Positions 1-10,814 of a stretch of 64,000 nt of DNA are shown here, piece by piece (positions within the stretch are counted from its first letter, which is position 1; each line of letters begins with the position of its first letter). The notes under the pieces were generated by a model. That model was not told the origin of the DNA. It saw nothing but the letters and a program-made list of their open reading frames with translations, and searched no databases. A program made the position numbers and the translations under genes. The DNA is taken from contig NC_054083.1 in the NCBI RefSeq assembly GCF_017562075.2, positions 186,001 to 250,000 of the forward strand, given 5' to 3'. The DNA is from Anopheles merus (taxonomy: Eukaryota > Arthropoda > Insecta > Diptera > Culicidae).

Positions 1-391
1 ACTGTTTGTAGCCGGTTTGACATATTCATGTATCTGAACGTTTCACATACCCTTGCAATGTGACCCGGCTCGTTGCAAATCGTACACTTCTTCTCTACTA
101 TCTTGTTCGCGTTATGTGCGTGCACGTGAACTCGGTGACGAGTGTGTGGTTGAGCAATACGCATAGAGTTTTGTCGTTCATGGCCCTTATCGTTAGGAAT
201 GTACTTGCAAGCTTCACAAGCCTCATCTAATAATTGGTCTATAAACTCACCAAGGTTTTTGAGGTTGGGCCGCTTGATGCTGCTTCTGTAGCGTATCCAC
301 TCTAGTCTCCTTGACGCCGGTAGCTTTTCTGCTAACTCTTCCAGCAGCATGGGATTGTTCAGGTGATCTTCCTGTTCCGCCATCACCAGTT
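1..391 (-). pseudogene. BEL/Pao Gag, C-terminal part (runs off left edge)
   Basis: Read on the minus strand, this stretch is open and continues the Gag reading frame found at 6604-7790, from which it is separated by the Mdg1 insertion. It ends in a zinc knuckle of the form CX2CX4HX4C (CTICNEPGHIARVC, near 40-85), the usual nucleic-acid-binding motif of retroelement Gag. The segment before it (HLNNPMLLEELAEKLP) is typical of the BEL/Pao Gag region that follows the DUF1759-like domain. The protease, RT and integrase of this element would lie left of base 1 and are not in view. The 4-bp duplication agtt (388-391 and 6604-6607) shows both halves belong to one gene. Confidence 0.85.
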
Positions 392-635
392 TGTTTTGTG
401 GGGTTACAGGGGTTACAAGTACTTTTTATTATCACCACTTAAGATAACAGGATGGGTGTGTGTGTGTCGAACCGATCGCTTCGGCGTCGAGCAAAAGAGA
501 GAGCTTCGTTACCACATTGCCACTACTTATAAAGCCTAACTGAGTGCCTCTCGCGGGCACTCCCTAACTTCGGGTTTGCTATAAACTAAAGCATGCGTTA
601 CACTACGCTAACCTTAGCATGCAGATCCCATAACA
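392..635 (-). repeat. 3' LTR of the Mdg1-clade element
   Basis: This 244-bp repeat matches 6361-6603 almost base for base (starts TGTTTTGTGGGG, ends CCCATAACA). It is the 3' LTR because pol lies to its right on the minus strand. A GTGTGTGTGT run and a palindrome-like GCATGC...GCATGC segment occur in both copies. Confidence 0.93.
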
Positions 636-639
636 CGCC

Positions 640-690
<51 letters not shown>
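636..690 (-). repeat. Homopolymer T48 tract next to 3' LTR (A-tract on element strand)
   Basis: About 48 consecutive T (643-690) follow CGCCCAA at the inner edge of the left LTR. On the element strand this is a long A run leading into TTGGGCG, the place of the polypurine tract that primes plus-strand DNA synthesis. The length is far beyond a normal polypurine tract and probably reflects slippage expansion. Confidence 0.8.
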
Positions 691-693
<3 letters not shown>

Positions 694-3600
694 TTATGCC
701 ATTTCTTGAGCCTATTCTTGTGTATTACTTCGCTTTTATTATGATCTTCGAGCCTAACGTTTTCTCCTTCATCTTTGATTACGGTGTACGGACCAGTGTA
801 TGGAGGTTCTAATTTTTTTTGTTTTCTTCCCTGATTATTACTTGATTGCCTGGTTGGAACATTTTCGTTTTTGTTTTTTCATCGTAGTGGATTTTGCTTT
901 TTTGCTTATTTTTTATCAACCTTTCCCTGACTTCTGCATGGGCTATTTTCAATTTTATTTGTAATACATTCGCATAGTCGTCTAGATTGTATCGCACTTT
1001 CTTTGCGCTCTCATTTATTATGCTGGTTGGTACATTAGCCTGTCTTCCATGCATTAGGTAAAATGGTGTATATCCTGTAGCGGTATGCACGGTATTATTA
1101 TAAGCAAACTCGTAAAAGTTTACCCATTGGAACCAATCTAGTGCTTTCTCTTCGCTATATATCCGTAAGAAATTTCCTAGCTGTTTATGTGAATTTTCCA
1201 GCGCTCCAACTGTTTCGTGATGGTAAGCGGTTGATTGTAATTTCTGAATTTGCAATACCTTACATATTTCGCTAAATAATCCTGATAAAAATTCAGTTCC
1301 CCTGTCAGTACAAATGGTTCTTGGCACTCCTTACTTTAGGATGACTTTTTCTACGAAAGTTCGTGCTACTGTATCTGTTCGTTTATTTGTGATTGGCGTG
1401 GCTGTTATGAATTTAGTTAGATCGCATTGCGTAGTTAAGATATATTCAAATCCGTTAGAATTTACTAGGGGACCAACAAGGTCTATAAAAATCTTCTCCA
1501 TTGCTTCATTGGCCGTATCTGTTATTTTGAGAGGAATTTTAAATGGTTTATTTGATTTATAAAGCTGACAGTGCTTACATTTTGCTATCATATCTCTAAC
1601 GTCTTTATCGATTCCGGGCCAAGTGTATTTTTGCTTAATTGTATTAATCGTTCTTTGAATTCCTGCGTGCCCTGCGGTTGGTAGTGTATGATAATCATTC
1701 ATAACAATCAATCTCTTTGCTTTTTCTCGTTCTCCAAGTACTTTTACGTCTTCGTTTAGTATGATTATTTTTGGCATCCCCTTCTCATTGAGGGTTTTTA
1801 AGTTTTCCATGAATTTGGTTGTATGTTCATCACGTTTTCTTATTACCAAATATATCTTACTTTTCAACGATTTGATGTAAGATTTTATCCTTACTATCAT
1901 TCCTCGTAAGCGAACGATAGTGGTGGATTGTGGTAATATTATTTTGTGGTTAGAAACAATAAGATCTGTAGTATTAGGATTTAACTGAAGCTCAACATGG
2001 GATACTTTAGATATTGCTGACTCATTAATGTCTTCGCAAGTATCGTTGCTTTCAGTTTTGGATCTCGTAGATATTAGCACTTCATCTCGCACACTCATGG
2101 CTCTCAATTCAGAAATTGGCAATCGGGATAAGGCGTCCGCTATTACATTTTCTGCTCCTTTTTTGTAACAGACGGTGAAGTTGTATTCTTCTAACGCTAA
2201 ACGAAATTTAGTTAGGCGGCTTGAAGGATCGTTCATGGTAAATAGATACGTTAAAGGTTTATGATCTGTGAAGATGTTAAAATGTCTTCCAAATAAGTAG
2301 GGACGGTAATGTTTAATTGACCATACTATTGCTAATAGTTCTTTTTCAATTGTTGCATAATTTAATTCGGCTTTGTTTAATGCTCTACTAGCAAATGATA
2401 TTGGTTTTCCATTTTGATTACTAAGGACTGCTCCTATGGCACTGTTGGAGGCATCAGTGTGCAAATTGAAAGTATTTGTTGAACTAAAATCTGGAAAATC
2501 TAAAATCGGTGGTTTAACAAATGATTCTTTCAATTTTTCAAACGCAAATTGACAATCAGGAGTCCATTCAAAGGGAACACCTTTTCTTGTCAAACGATTT
2601 AGTGGCATGCATATTGCAGCAAAGTTTTTAATATGTTTTCTGTAATAGTTTGCAAAAGCTACAAATCTCTTAGTTTCATCAGCAGATGTTGGGGCTTTCC
2701 AATTTTGGATGCATTCCAATTTGCTCGGATCTGGTTTTATACCTTCCGCGGAAATATAGTGACCTAGGTAGATTAACTCTTCTTTAAGGAAGTGGCATTT
2801 TTCCGGATTCAGCTTTAGGTTTACCTTTCTTAAACTTTCAAATATATTCATTAAATGTTTGTTATGTTCCTCTATTGTTTTTCCAAATACTATAATGTCA
2901 TCTAGATATATCAGACATTGTTCTGTATTTAATCCTGACATAGCTACCGTCATCATCCTTGAAAACGTAGATGGGCTTATTTTTAATCCCATCGGTAGCT
3001 TAGTCATTTGGTATTGACCGGTAGGGGTTGTAAAAGCTGTAATAGGCCTGTCTTTTTTTCGTAATGGACATTGATAGTATCCCTGGGATAAGTCTAAATG
3101 CGAAAAATATTTGCATCCAGACAACGTATCAATGACTTCATCGATGTTAGGTAGAGGAAATTTGTCGTTTTGCAATACCGTATTTACCTTTCGGTAGTCT
3201 ATTACGAGTCTCCATTTCTTAGTATCATCAGCACTCTTTTTAGGGACCAATAAGATTGGACTATTCCACTCCGATTGTGTTTCTTCTATAGTTTTATTTT
3301 TCAACATTTTGTTAATTTGATTTTCTACTTCTGCCTTTTGGGAGTAGGGTAGTCTATAAGGTTTGGAATATATTGGCATAGTATTGTTGTTAACTTTCAA
3401 GGAAGCTTCGTAAATTGAAGTAGTGCTTAATTGATCGTTTTGTAGACAGAATACATCATTATATTTGATGCAAATTTTCCCAATAATAGATCTATCAGGT
3501 TCCGATAAATGAGTTAGTTTGAGTTCTTTTAATAGTTGATTTGCGTGATTACTATCGTGACGAGGAGTATTGAGTTCTAATATTTTATAATCTGTAGCAG

Positions 3601-4165
3601 GTTTTATGATTGGAAGTATCTTTGCTAAAGTTACAGTTTTGTTTTGGAAATTTGCTATCCGAATTGGAAGTTTACCATTTTTAGGATGGGCTATAGAATT
3701 TGCTACATACATATTTGGTTGAAGCACTTGATTTAATACAACACAAGTATTGGTTTCTGCTGTTTCAAAAAATGTAACAATCTCTGTTCTAGGCGGAATT
3801 ATTAGGTTTACTGCATTATTATTGGTAGTACAAATTAAATCCATATTTCCAAAGTTTAAGATAGCCTTATGTTTTTTAAGAAAATCAGCTCCTATTAATC
3901 CTACGATATGAGAAGGCAATGTATCCACAACATGAAACACTATATGAAAACTATTTGAATCCGTAGAAATGATGGTGTTAATACATCCTAGGGATTTTGC
4001 TGGACCGTTAATTCCATACATTTTTAACACAATTGTTTTATCGATAATTGCATTTTTAGGCAAGTAATTAAGATTTAATACACAACAGGTGGCTCCTGTA
4101 TCAAGGACAAGATCATGATATTCACCAAATAAATAAAATTTTGCTTTAACACTGCTATTGAAATG
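691..4165 (-). pseudogene. Mdg1-clade Pol: protease, RT, RNase H, integrase
   Basis: One frame is open on the minus strand from about 4165 to 1334. The aspartic protease active site LDTGA lies near 4105, slightly overlapping the end of gag, which suggests frameshift expression. RT follows (FSHLDLSQGYYQ, catalytic YLDDIIVF near 2910), then RNase H (HTDASNSAIGAVL, ADALSRLP) and the integrase zinc finger (HAGIQRT...CKHC). An in-frame TAA at 1331-1333 interrupts the integrase, after which the same frame goes on with CTDRGTEF (catalytic D) and the DDE-type E in GALENSHK. A second lesion, a one-base shift in an A run near 809-815, precedes the last 40 or so residues, which end near 691. Two lesions in 3.4 kb means a recent loss of function. 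Confidence 0.9.
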
Positions 4166-4169
4166 TAAC

Positions 4170-5080
4170 TTAGCGAAATAAATTAATTATTTCCTCATGT
4201 TCAATATCAGATTCTGGGATGTTACCGTTAACTGATTCTAATGGATTACTAGATGCCAATTGCACTCGAGTTGTTGTATTATTTCGTCTATTGGAATTAT
4301 TGTTAGATGGTAACTGACTAAAGTGATTGTTGGAGTAAGGTCTACCTCTATACGTTCCTCTGTTGTTATTATTGGTAAATCTTGATTGATTTTCACTTGA
4401 GGAATTGTTACCAAAACGTTGTGAATTGGATCCACGGTAAGGTTGATTATAAAATGATCTAGGATAATACGAGTGATGAGGGCGTCTGCTATATCGACGC
4501 ATGTTCTGCGGATATGAACACCAAAGTGTCATTTCTCTATCCTCTCCAGCTGATTTAACTGGTTCGCACTCCAAAGCATCAGATATGGCTTTATTTAGAG
4601 TAGAGGGGTTGCGAGCTTGAAGGAAGAATTTTGTATTGGCTTTGTTTAAACCTTGTATGAATGCACGAATCACTATAGGGTTTACTATATTATGCGCGGC
4701 AAATTCAGTTTCAAACGTTCCAGTAGACACGTGAGCAGCAGCAAGTTTAGCAGCCATTTTCTCCAATTCTAGTCCAAATTCAGAAATCGATTTAGCACCT
4801 TGTCTTAGAGACTTCTTCTTCTTTGGCTCAACAACCGATGCCGGTCAAGGCCTACCACCAACCCACTTGTGGGGTTGGCTTTCAGTGACTTATTGATTTC
4901 CCCCCATAGCAGGATAGTCAGTCCTACGTATGGCGGCACGGTCTATTTGGGGCTTGAACCCAGAGACAGTATTTCTTTTTCCACGGCTTGCATTTAGTAA
5001 TGTGGGTGTACCATCAAACGATTTAATCAACTTCAGAGCCAATTGAATATCAAGTTTGGGAGCCATTTTGTGCCTTACAA
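4170..5080 (-). pseudogene. Mdg1-clade Gag, degenerate
   Basis: The 198-codon open stretch 4170-4766 contains the Mdg1-type Gag segment (ELEKMAAKLAAAHVS) and ends in an Asn/Arg/Tyr-rich tail. The start region lies near 4990-5066 (MAPKLDIQLALKLIKSF). A SINE copy (4812-4963) interrupts the middle, and the reading frame is not continuous across it. The region between the N-terminal and middle parts looks shorter than in relatives, so an internal deletion is likely. Confidence 0.75.
4812..4963 (-). repeat. tRNA-derived SINE (Sine200-like), 5'-truncated, inside gag
   Basis: The body (GGTCAAGGCCT..., CAGTCCTACGTATGG, GGGCTTGAACCC) matches the fuller copy at 61185-61375. The copy is flanked by a 6-bp duplication, agagac, at 4806-4811 and 4964-4969. 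Its 3' tail is GAAGAAGAA-like (on the minus strand). The pol III box A end is missing; part of box B remains. Confidence 0.85.
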
Positions 5081-5713
5081 TATTACCAACTGCAGTAATG
5101 ATGCGCCGAGGTGTACGAGTAGCGCGAGTTGTTCTTTTCATGAAGGTTTAGGACGAGATCCTTTTGTTAAATGGTTAAGGTTTATTCAAATTGTTTTAAA
5201 TTCAGGAATATGCCAATATTGTTAAAAAGGAAAACGATCAAAAGCAAGAAACCGGACTGAAACCAATGACGAACGATCACACCACAAGCTTGTAGGACTT
5301 TATAGCATTCGTCGAACTTTCAACACAATCAAACACTTTGATAGCATAATTTACGTAGAATGCATTTAGTAATAAATACACTTTCAGGTTGAGCTATAGG
5401 ACGGATTTGAATGTATTGAATAACTATTTAAAATCAACAACGCGATAACTAATTATGAGAAAATATAGGGATCATAGTTTTAGCTTTTTTTTTTCACTTA
5501 GCACTGGTTTAACACTTTTTACTCGATTTGTTAGCGGTTTGAGTTTACGCAGTTTAAAATAAATATAATAAATATAAACGCAATTTGAAGCAATTGAACA
5601 AAAAAAAATAATTTAAATTATCTAGCTAGCTCTCTTTAAAAAAAAAAATATGTGGCAATTTTGTGGTTACGTACCTTGCTCTCGAAGGGTTAAGTGTGTG
5701 CAGCTTAGTATGA

Positions 5714-5838
5714 TGTCTTCAGACCGCATGGTTTTGAGCAGCGCGATGGCGGGATATAGATGTCTTCAGATCTCGTGGTTTTGCTCAGCGCGATGGCGGG
5801 ATATAGGTGTCTTCAGATAGACACTGCGATGGCGGCTT
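5714..5838. repeat. 47-bp tandem repeat, about 2.5 copies
   Basis: Units begin GTCTTCAGA and contain GCGCGATGGCGGGATATAG; starts lie near 5718, 5763 and 5809. The third unit is partial. It lies in the Mdg1 leader. Confidence 0.85.
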
Positions 5839-5934
5839 GGATTGTCTTCACGTGACGGCTTACGGTGTCTTTTTGCGGCGTTTTTTTTTTTTGTAACTGC
5901 AGCTTTCCTCTCGGTCAGTTTTTTCGGCCTGTCG

Positions 5935-6075
5935 TCTCACGATGCGTGCGATAGAACGGCAACGGTGCACGAGTCGGCTCACGATGCGTGCGATGGAACG
6001 GTGCACGCGTCGGCTCACGCTGCGTGCGATGAAACGGTGTACGAGTCGGCTCACGATGTGTGCGATGGACGGTAC
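5935..6075. repeat. 36-bp tandem repeat, about 4 copies
   Basis: Units read TCGGCTCACGATGCGTGCGA followed by TGGAACGGTGCACGAG, with point differences among the four copies. They lie in the Mdg1 leader, near the primer site. The period is a multiple of three, which is why a plus-strand open frame runs through it. Confidence 0.88.
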
Positions 6076-6342
6076 GTTTGTGTAGCGCGTTCTGCAGTTA
6101 GGTGGCGTGTGCGCGTGGTTGTATGCGTGCGCATGGACTTCGATCGGGATGAGCGTCGCTCTGAGGGTTATTCGTCTCTCTTCGTCCTCGTTTTTGTTGG
6201 CTGTTGCGTCGATCCTCTTTTGTTAACACTGTCCAATACTTTGCGGCACTTACACTTTCACTTCACCACGTTGCACTGATTATTGTGTTATACGTAAACG
6301 GCTACCGGCACACGGTACTTTATTAACCATCCAAGCGAACAG

Positions 6343-6360
6343 CTCCTGGCAGGATCGCCA
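6343..6360 (-). promoter_or_regulatory. Primer binding site, tRNA-Arg type
   Basis: Directly inside the 5' LTR, the minus strand reads TGGCGATCCTGCCAGGAG. This is complementary to the 3' end expected for an arginine tRNA (ending CAGGATCGCCA). Mdg1/412 relatives also use tRNA-Arg, which agrees with the clade call. The tRNA match is from memory. Confidence 0.7.
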
Positions 6361-6603
6361 TGTTTTGTGGGGTTTTAGGGGTTACAAGTACTTTTTATTA
6401 TCACCACTTAAGATAACAGGATGGGTGTGTGTGTGTCGAACCGATCGCTTCGGCGTCGAGCAAAAGAGAGAGCTTCGTTACCACATTGCCACTACTTATA
6501 AAACCTAACTGAGTGCCTCTCGCGGGCACTCCCTAACTTCGGGATGCTATAAACTAAAGCATGCGTTACACTACGCTAACCTTAGCATGCAGATCCCATA
6601 ACA
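6361..6603 (-). repeat. 5' LTR of the Mdg1-clade element
   Basis: A 243-bp repeat nearly identical to 392-635. Followed on the right by agtt, the second copy of the target duplication. Confidence 0.93.
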
Positions 6604-7790
6604 AGTTGGTCACACAACTGCTGCACTGCCATCCCATAAGTGATGAGCGACTCCAAGTGCTCTGGTTTGGGAGCTTCTGTCCGTCGCGCTTGGTCCAGCA
6701 GCTCCTTCACAACCAGCGCCGGTCGACCGTACAAGCGCTCGAGGGTTTTAATGACTAGCGGCGCTGCTTTGGGAGTGTTCAGCTTTGACAAAACTGCGTC
6801 ACGTGCGGGGCCTTGCAGACACTCTTCGAGACGGATTATATTCTCTCGATCCGTGAATCCGCAGGCTTCCGTCGAGTCGTTGTAGCAGCTTATAAAGACG
6901 AGCCACTCCTTCGTCGATCCTCTAAAGGTGGGCAGTTTTTTGGGGTAGATCTGCCTCGCCACCATCTGGTCCTCTGTAAGGCCCCTTCTTTTTGTTTCCG
7001 CAACGGCTGCCACTGTCGTAGGGTTGACGGTCACTGTTTCCACTAATGCGGGTACAGCCACTTCACTGGTACGTGCAGCGGGTTTATACTGCTGTTGCTG
7101 CTGTTGCAGCTGATGCAGTTGCTGCTGATGCAGCGGCTCATGCTGCTGTTGCTGCTGATGCAACTGATGCTGCTGTTCATGCTGCTGCTGATGCAGCTGC
7201 TGTTGGTCGCGTACCCACTCCTTCGTTTTCAACGAATTACTCGCGAATGATCGGTGGGATCCGCGTTCTGTTTCTTCCTCGAACTGGAGACGGAGTTTCT
7301 CCTGCTCGAGTTTCAGGCTCGCCATTTTGAGCTCAAACTCCTTGACGGCCATCTCTCTTTCTAATTCTTGCACTTTTGCAAGACGTTCTAACGCCGCGCT
7401 TGTGTTGCGCGACGACACTCTTGATGATTTCGCGCTGGGTGATCTAGCAGCTTGGGACGTCGTAGGCTGCAGCGTTTCCGCGGATGTTGTACGCCTCGAG
7501 GTCTCGCCCTCGCTTGGTGCTACGTTCTTGGTCTCGTTGCCTTTGCAGCTTCCAGCAGGCTTCCCCGGTTTCGCGATGGCTTCCTTCGCAGGATTAGGCT
7601 GGCCCGTTCCCCTCGCTTCGCTCTTTGCCACTTCCACGCATGATTCACATCGCCACTCCTGGAATTTGATTTCCGCGGTGACGCCAGCACATCCGTAGTG
7701 GTACCACTTTTCACAGCTATCACACAGCACCATGTCGTCTACGGTATTATGCTGCTCGCAGCCACCACAATCAAACCCGCGTTTACTCAT
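6604..7790 (-). pseudogene. BEL/Pao Gag, N-terminal part, with PHD finger and polyQ
   Basis: The frame starts with ATG at 7790. Residues 8-52 form a PHD-type zinc finger (CGGCEQHNTVDDMVLCDSC, WYHYGC, WRCESC). A basic/Ser-rich stretch follows, then a coiled coil (residues about 115-160, LERLAKVQELEREM), a Gln/His-rich run (about 185-230), and a DUF1759-like Gag domain (KKLPTFRGSTKEWLVFISCY, LEECLQGPARDAV). The frame is cut by the Mdg1 insertion at 6603 and resumes at 391. Apart from that insertion I see no lesion in Gag. A PHD-like finger at the front of BEL Gag is known in mosquito BEL elements. Confidence 0.87.
7087..7205. repeat. CAG/CTG-type trinucleotide repeat encoding Gln/His run
   Basis: Interrupted GCTGTTGCTGCTGATG units on the plus strand encode QQQ/HQ runs in the BEL Gag on the minus strand. 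It is an imperfect codon repeat rather than a pure microsatellite. Confidence 0.85.
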
Positions 7791-8199
7791 TGTATCTCAA
7801 ATATTCACACGGAATAGAGCTGAGCAATTTTAAAATGTTGCTACGTGTGTAGCAATCTATATTTGAGTTTAAAAAAGAAAGGATGACAAAATTCACAAAC
7901 TAGCTTTTGGTGATGTTCGCAGCGTAGCTTTAAAATTGGTGTTGCCTATCCGTTTTCTAATTTGTGACTAATTTAGCGTTTAGCGATGGCGCCCTGTTCT
8001 CGATCAGCTGTGCGAACTTGACCCTAGTTGAACCGCTTCCTGATTGGTCCTATTCTGGGAGAACTAGTTGTCGCACAAGCTAACCCTGTTGTCCCTTTCG
8101 GTGCATCTAGTGCGCCATCTGGCGGGTAAAGTGGGAGTTAGGTCGATCTGCTGTTGACAGATCGATGTTTACAAATATTATTTCCTATCTATATCCATG
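7791..8199. other. BEL/Pao leader and possible 5' LTR; boundaries not resolved
   Basis: This is the upstream side of the minus-strand BEL Gag, so it should hold leader and 5' LTR. I find no second LTR copy in the window and no clear primer site, so the LTR cannot be delimited. The right limit is set by the onset of LINE homology near 8200. Confidence 0.4.
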
Positions 8200-9520
8200 C
8201 GGTCTATATCGTGCCAACAACAGGGGTATTACGGTGATGAATACCGCCTATAAAATATTCTCCCTGATCCTTCAGGATCGCCTTGTCCCGCACGTCGAAG
8301 AGATAGTCGGAAACTATCAAAGAGGATTCCGAAACGGAAAATCAACCACTGATCAGATCTTCACCATGCGGCAGATCTTGGAGAAGATGGCTGAATACAG
8401 GCACGACACATACCATCTCTTCATTGACTTCAAAGCCGCATATGATAGCATAGCCAGGGTAAAACTGTATGACCCTATGAGCTCTTTTGGAATCCCGGCT
8501 AAACTGATAAGGCTAGTTAGAATGTCTATGACCAACGTCACATGCCAGGTGAGGGTGGATGGAAAACTTTCAGGACCTTTTGCTACCACCAAAAGTCTGC
8601 GTCAGGGGGACGGGATTGCCTGCCTCCTATTCAACTTGGCGCTAGAGACTGCCATCCGCGACTCGAGGGTGGAGACTACGGGAACCATCTTCTATAAGTC
8701 AACCCAGATCCTGGCATACGCTAATGATATAGACATTGATCCTATGTAGCAGAAGCCTACCAAGGGATTGAGCAGGCGGCAGAGAACCTCGGATTGCAGA
8801 TAAACGAGGCAAAGACCAAACTGATAGTGGCAACATCAGCAGGCCTACCAATAAATAATCAGAATCTACGTAGGCGTGATGTACAGATAGGTGAACGCAC
8901 GTTTGAAGTCGTCCCAGAATTCACCTATCTGGGGTCAAAGGTCAGCAACGACAATAGCATAGAAGTTGAGTTGCGCGCAAGGATGCTGGCTGCCAACCGG
9001 TCATTCTACAGCCTGAAAAATCAGTTCTCCTCAAAGAACCTGTCGCGACGGACGAAGCTGGGACTATATAGTACCTATATAGTACCAGTACTCACATACG
9101 CCTCTGAGACATGGACATTGTCCAAATCTGACGAAACCCTCTTAGCCGCGTTCGAGAGGAAGATGCTCAGAAGGACAATTGGCCCCATATGTGTGGAAGG
9201 ACAATGGAGGAGCCGTTATAATGACGAGCTATACGAGATGTACGGCGACCTCACTGTCGTACAGCGTATCAAGCTCGCCAGGCTCCGGTGGGCTGGCCGT
9301 GTTGTACGCATGGAATCGGACGACCCAGCCCGTAAAGTCTTTTTAGGCCGTCCACAAGGACAGAGGAGGCGTGGTAGGCCCAAATTGAGGTGGCAAGATG
9401 GCGTGGAGGCGTCCGCAATTAGGGCCGGGATAACGGACTAGCAGACGAAGGCGCGAGACCGTGAGCGGTTTCGGACACTCCTGAGGCAGGCCAAGACCGC
9501 AAAGCGGTTGTAGCGCCTGA
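8200..9520 (+). mobile_element. Truncated LINE (RTE-like), RT and C-terminal domain
   Basis: Two open stretches (8200-8749 and 8794-9441) in different frames encode an RT with GFRNGKSTTDQIF, HLFIDFKAAYDS and RQGDGIACLLFNLALE. The catalytic box is degenerate (LAYANDIDID, where the copy at 48574-49731 has AYADDIDII). The C-terminal part (ILTYASETWTL, RLRWAGRVVRM) follows. It lacks the endonuclease, so it is 5'-truncated. It is the same family as the minus-strand copy at 48574-49731 and more decayed. The clade call rests on the RT style and on the short-repeat 3' end of the sister copy. Confidence 0.8.
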
Positions 9521-9527
9521 TGAACCA

Positions 9528-10405
9528 AACCATAGCGATAACGGGAAAAACTTCGTTGGTGCGGAGCGCGAACTAAGAGAATTAGTAACAGAAATCGACA
9601 AGTGCATGGGATATGTATCGGCGCTCAAGTACGAAATAAAATGGCACTTCAATCCCCCTTCCGCCCCCATTTTGGTGGAGCATGGGAGCGGCAAATACAA
9701 AACATCAAAAAAGGATTGTGGCACATGTTTACTGAATGGAGTCATCGACATCCAGAGACACTACGTGCCACTTTAATTGAAATCGAGGCAATGCTTAACT
9801 ACCGGCCCTTAACACACATACCGCTGGAAAATGAAGAAGACGAAATACTCACACCGTTTCATTTTCTTATTCGACGAAATGGCAGACATATACCACCAGT
9901 AGTGAACGAAACCTCAGCAGCAAACAGGCAACAGTACAAACTCACACAGCATTACTTAAAGATATTCTGGGACCGTTGGAAAAAAGAATATCTTCCAACA
10001 CTAATACGCCGAAATAAGTGGACTGACCACGTAGAACCTATAAAGGTGGGAGACATAGTCGTGCTGTTCGATGATAACGCACCTCCGGGAAAGTGGATCA
10101 AAGGAAGAATTGTGAAAACGAATATGGCCCCGGATGGGCAAGTACGATCAGTGGAAGTAAAAGTGGGAGAAAACATATTAAAACGGCCAGCTGTCCGAGT
10201 TGCCGTATTAAATGTACAGCAAAAAGAACATTTGCTTCTCCACACAACATTTCAGCAACACCAGGGCACAAATCGAATAAGACCGCTTCAACCCACCAAC
10301 GACAACAATGAAACGAAGCCTCCTCGCAAGAAGACAAAGATCGCCCCATGTCATTGGGCAAAACAATTGTTGGAAAATAACCCACCAAGCACTTCGACCA
10401 ACTAA
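9528..10405 (+). pseudogene. BEL/Pao Pol fragment: integrase end and DUF5641 domain
   Basis: Starts at the integrase core DNGKNFVGA (9537) and continues to APHFGGAWERQIQ, LNYRPLTHIPL and FWDRWKKEYLPTLIRR, which are hallmarks of BEL/Pao. A one-base frameshift in a C-rich run (about 9655-9672) separates the first 40 codons from the remaining open frame 9602-10405. The C-terminal DUF5641-type domain (VGDIVVLFDDNAPPGKW) is intact. Nothing upstream of the integrase survives; the LINE fragment abuts it. Confidence 0.88.
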
Positions 10406-10761
10406 GCAAGAAGCATAATCCCCGCCTGTGAATTACGTGGGGAAGAATGTTGCGTGCGAAGTGCATGCAGAACAAAACATAATAAAAAGACAGAAGATCG
10501 GTGCATTTCCACGAAACGCCAGCCACCTCCTCCCGATGTACGTCGCTACCAGCACGCGCAGCACCGATACCGTCTACACCAAGCGTGATCGATGAGGAGT
10601 TCCTGGAATCGCCGGTGCCAACAGATGTCGCCGGAAGTGACAATAGAAACCGGGAGTGCGATGGGAGTTGGGGACAAACGGGAATGGGAGTGGGAGGAAA
10701 GGCGTAGAACTTTTGGGTTAGTATCGTGCAGAAAAATTGTGAATTTTTTGGTATATAAAGG
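10406..10761 (+). repeat. 3' end and probable start of 3' LTR of the BEL/Pao fragment
   Basis: After the stop codon comes a purine tract (GTGGGGAAGAA) and then TGTTGCGTGCG at 10448, the normal arrangement at a 3' LTR start. No partner LTR is in the window, so the right end is uncertain. The SINE begins near 10762. Confidence 0.55.
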
Positions 10762-10814
10762 CGGTTCAAGCACCAAATGGACCGTGCCGCCATACGTAGG
10801 ACTGACTATCCTAC

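Larger units (their letters stand above)
5081..6342 (-). other. Long leader of the Mdg1-clade element
   Basis: There is about 1.2 kb between the primer site and Gag. It has no convincing coding frame: the plus-strand open frame at 5842-6279 is made of the minisatellite below. It is A/T-rich at 5200-5650 and GC-rich with tandem repeats at 5714-6080. This would be the untranslated leader of the genomic RNA. Confidence 0.7.
392..6603 (-). mobile_element. Complete Ty3/gypsy LTR retrotransposon, Mdg1/412 clade
   Basis: A 6.2-kb element inserted in the BEL Gag gene. It has two LTRs of about 244 bp starting TGTT and ending AACA, a 4-bp target duplication (agtt), a primer site next to the right-hand LTR, gag then pol on the minus strand, and an A-rich tract before its 3' LTR at the left. 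The LTRs differ at roughly five positions, so the insertion is fairly young. The pol sequence (protease LDTGA, then a segment with IPPRTE, RT, RNase H, integrase) resembles 412/mdg1/blood. A SINE sits inside gag. Confidence 0.92.

Noticed and set aside
5842..6279. Plus-strand 145-codon open frame with repeated SAHDACDGTV motif
   Set aside because: It is a translation of the 36-bp minisatellite in the Mdg1 leader, on the strand opposite to the element; repeat period divisible by three explains openness.
7046..7330. Plus-strand Ala-rich open frame (AAVAADAVAADAA)
   Set aside because: Shadow of the Gln/His codon repeat of BEL Gag on the other strand.
10406..10793. Overlapping long open frames on both strands around 10098-10954
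   Set aside because: They span the BEL stop codon, LTR and SINE in several frames; no domain, and frames cross element boundaries.
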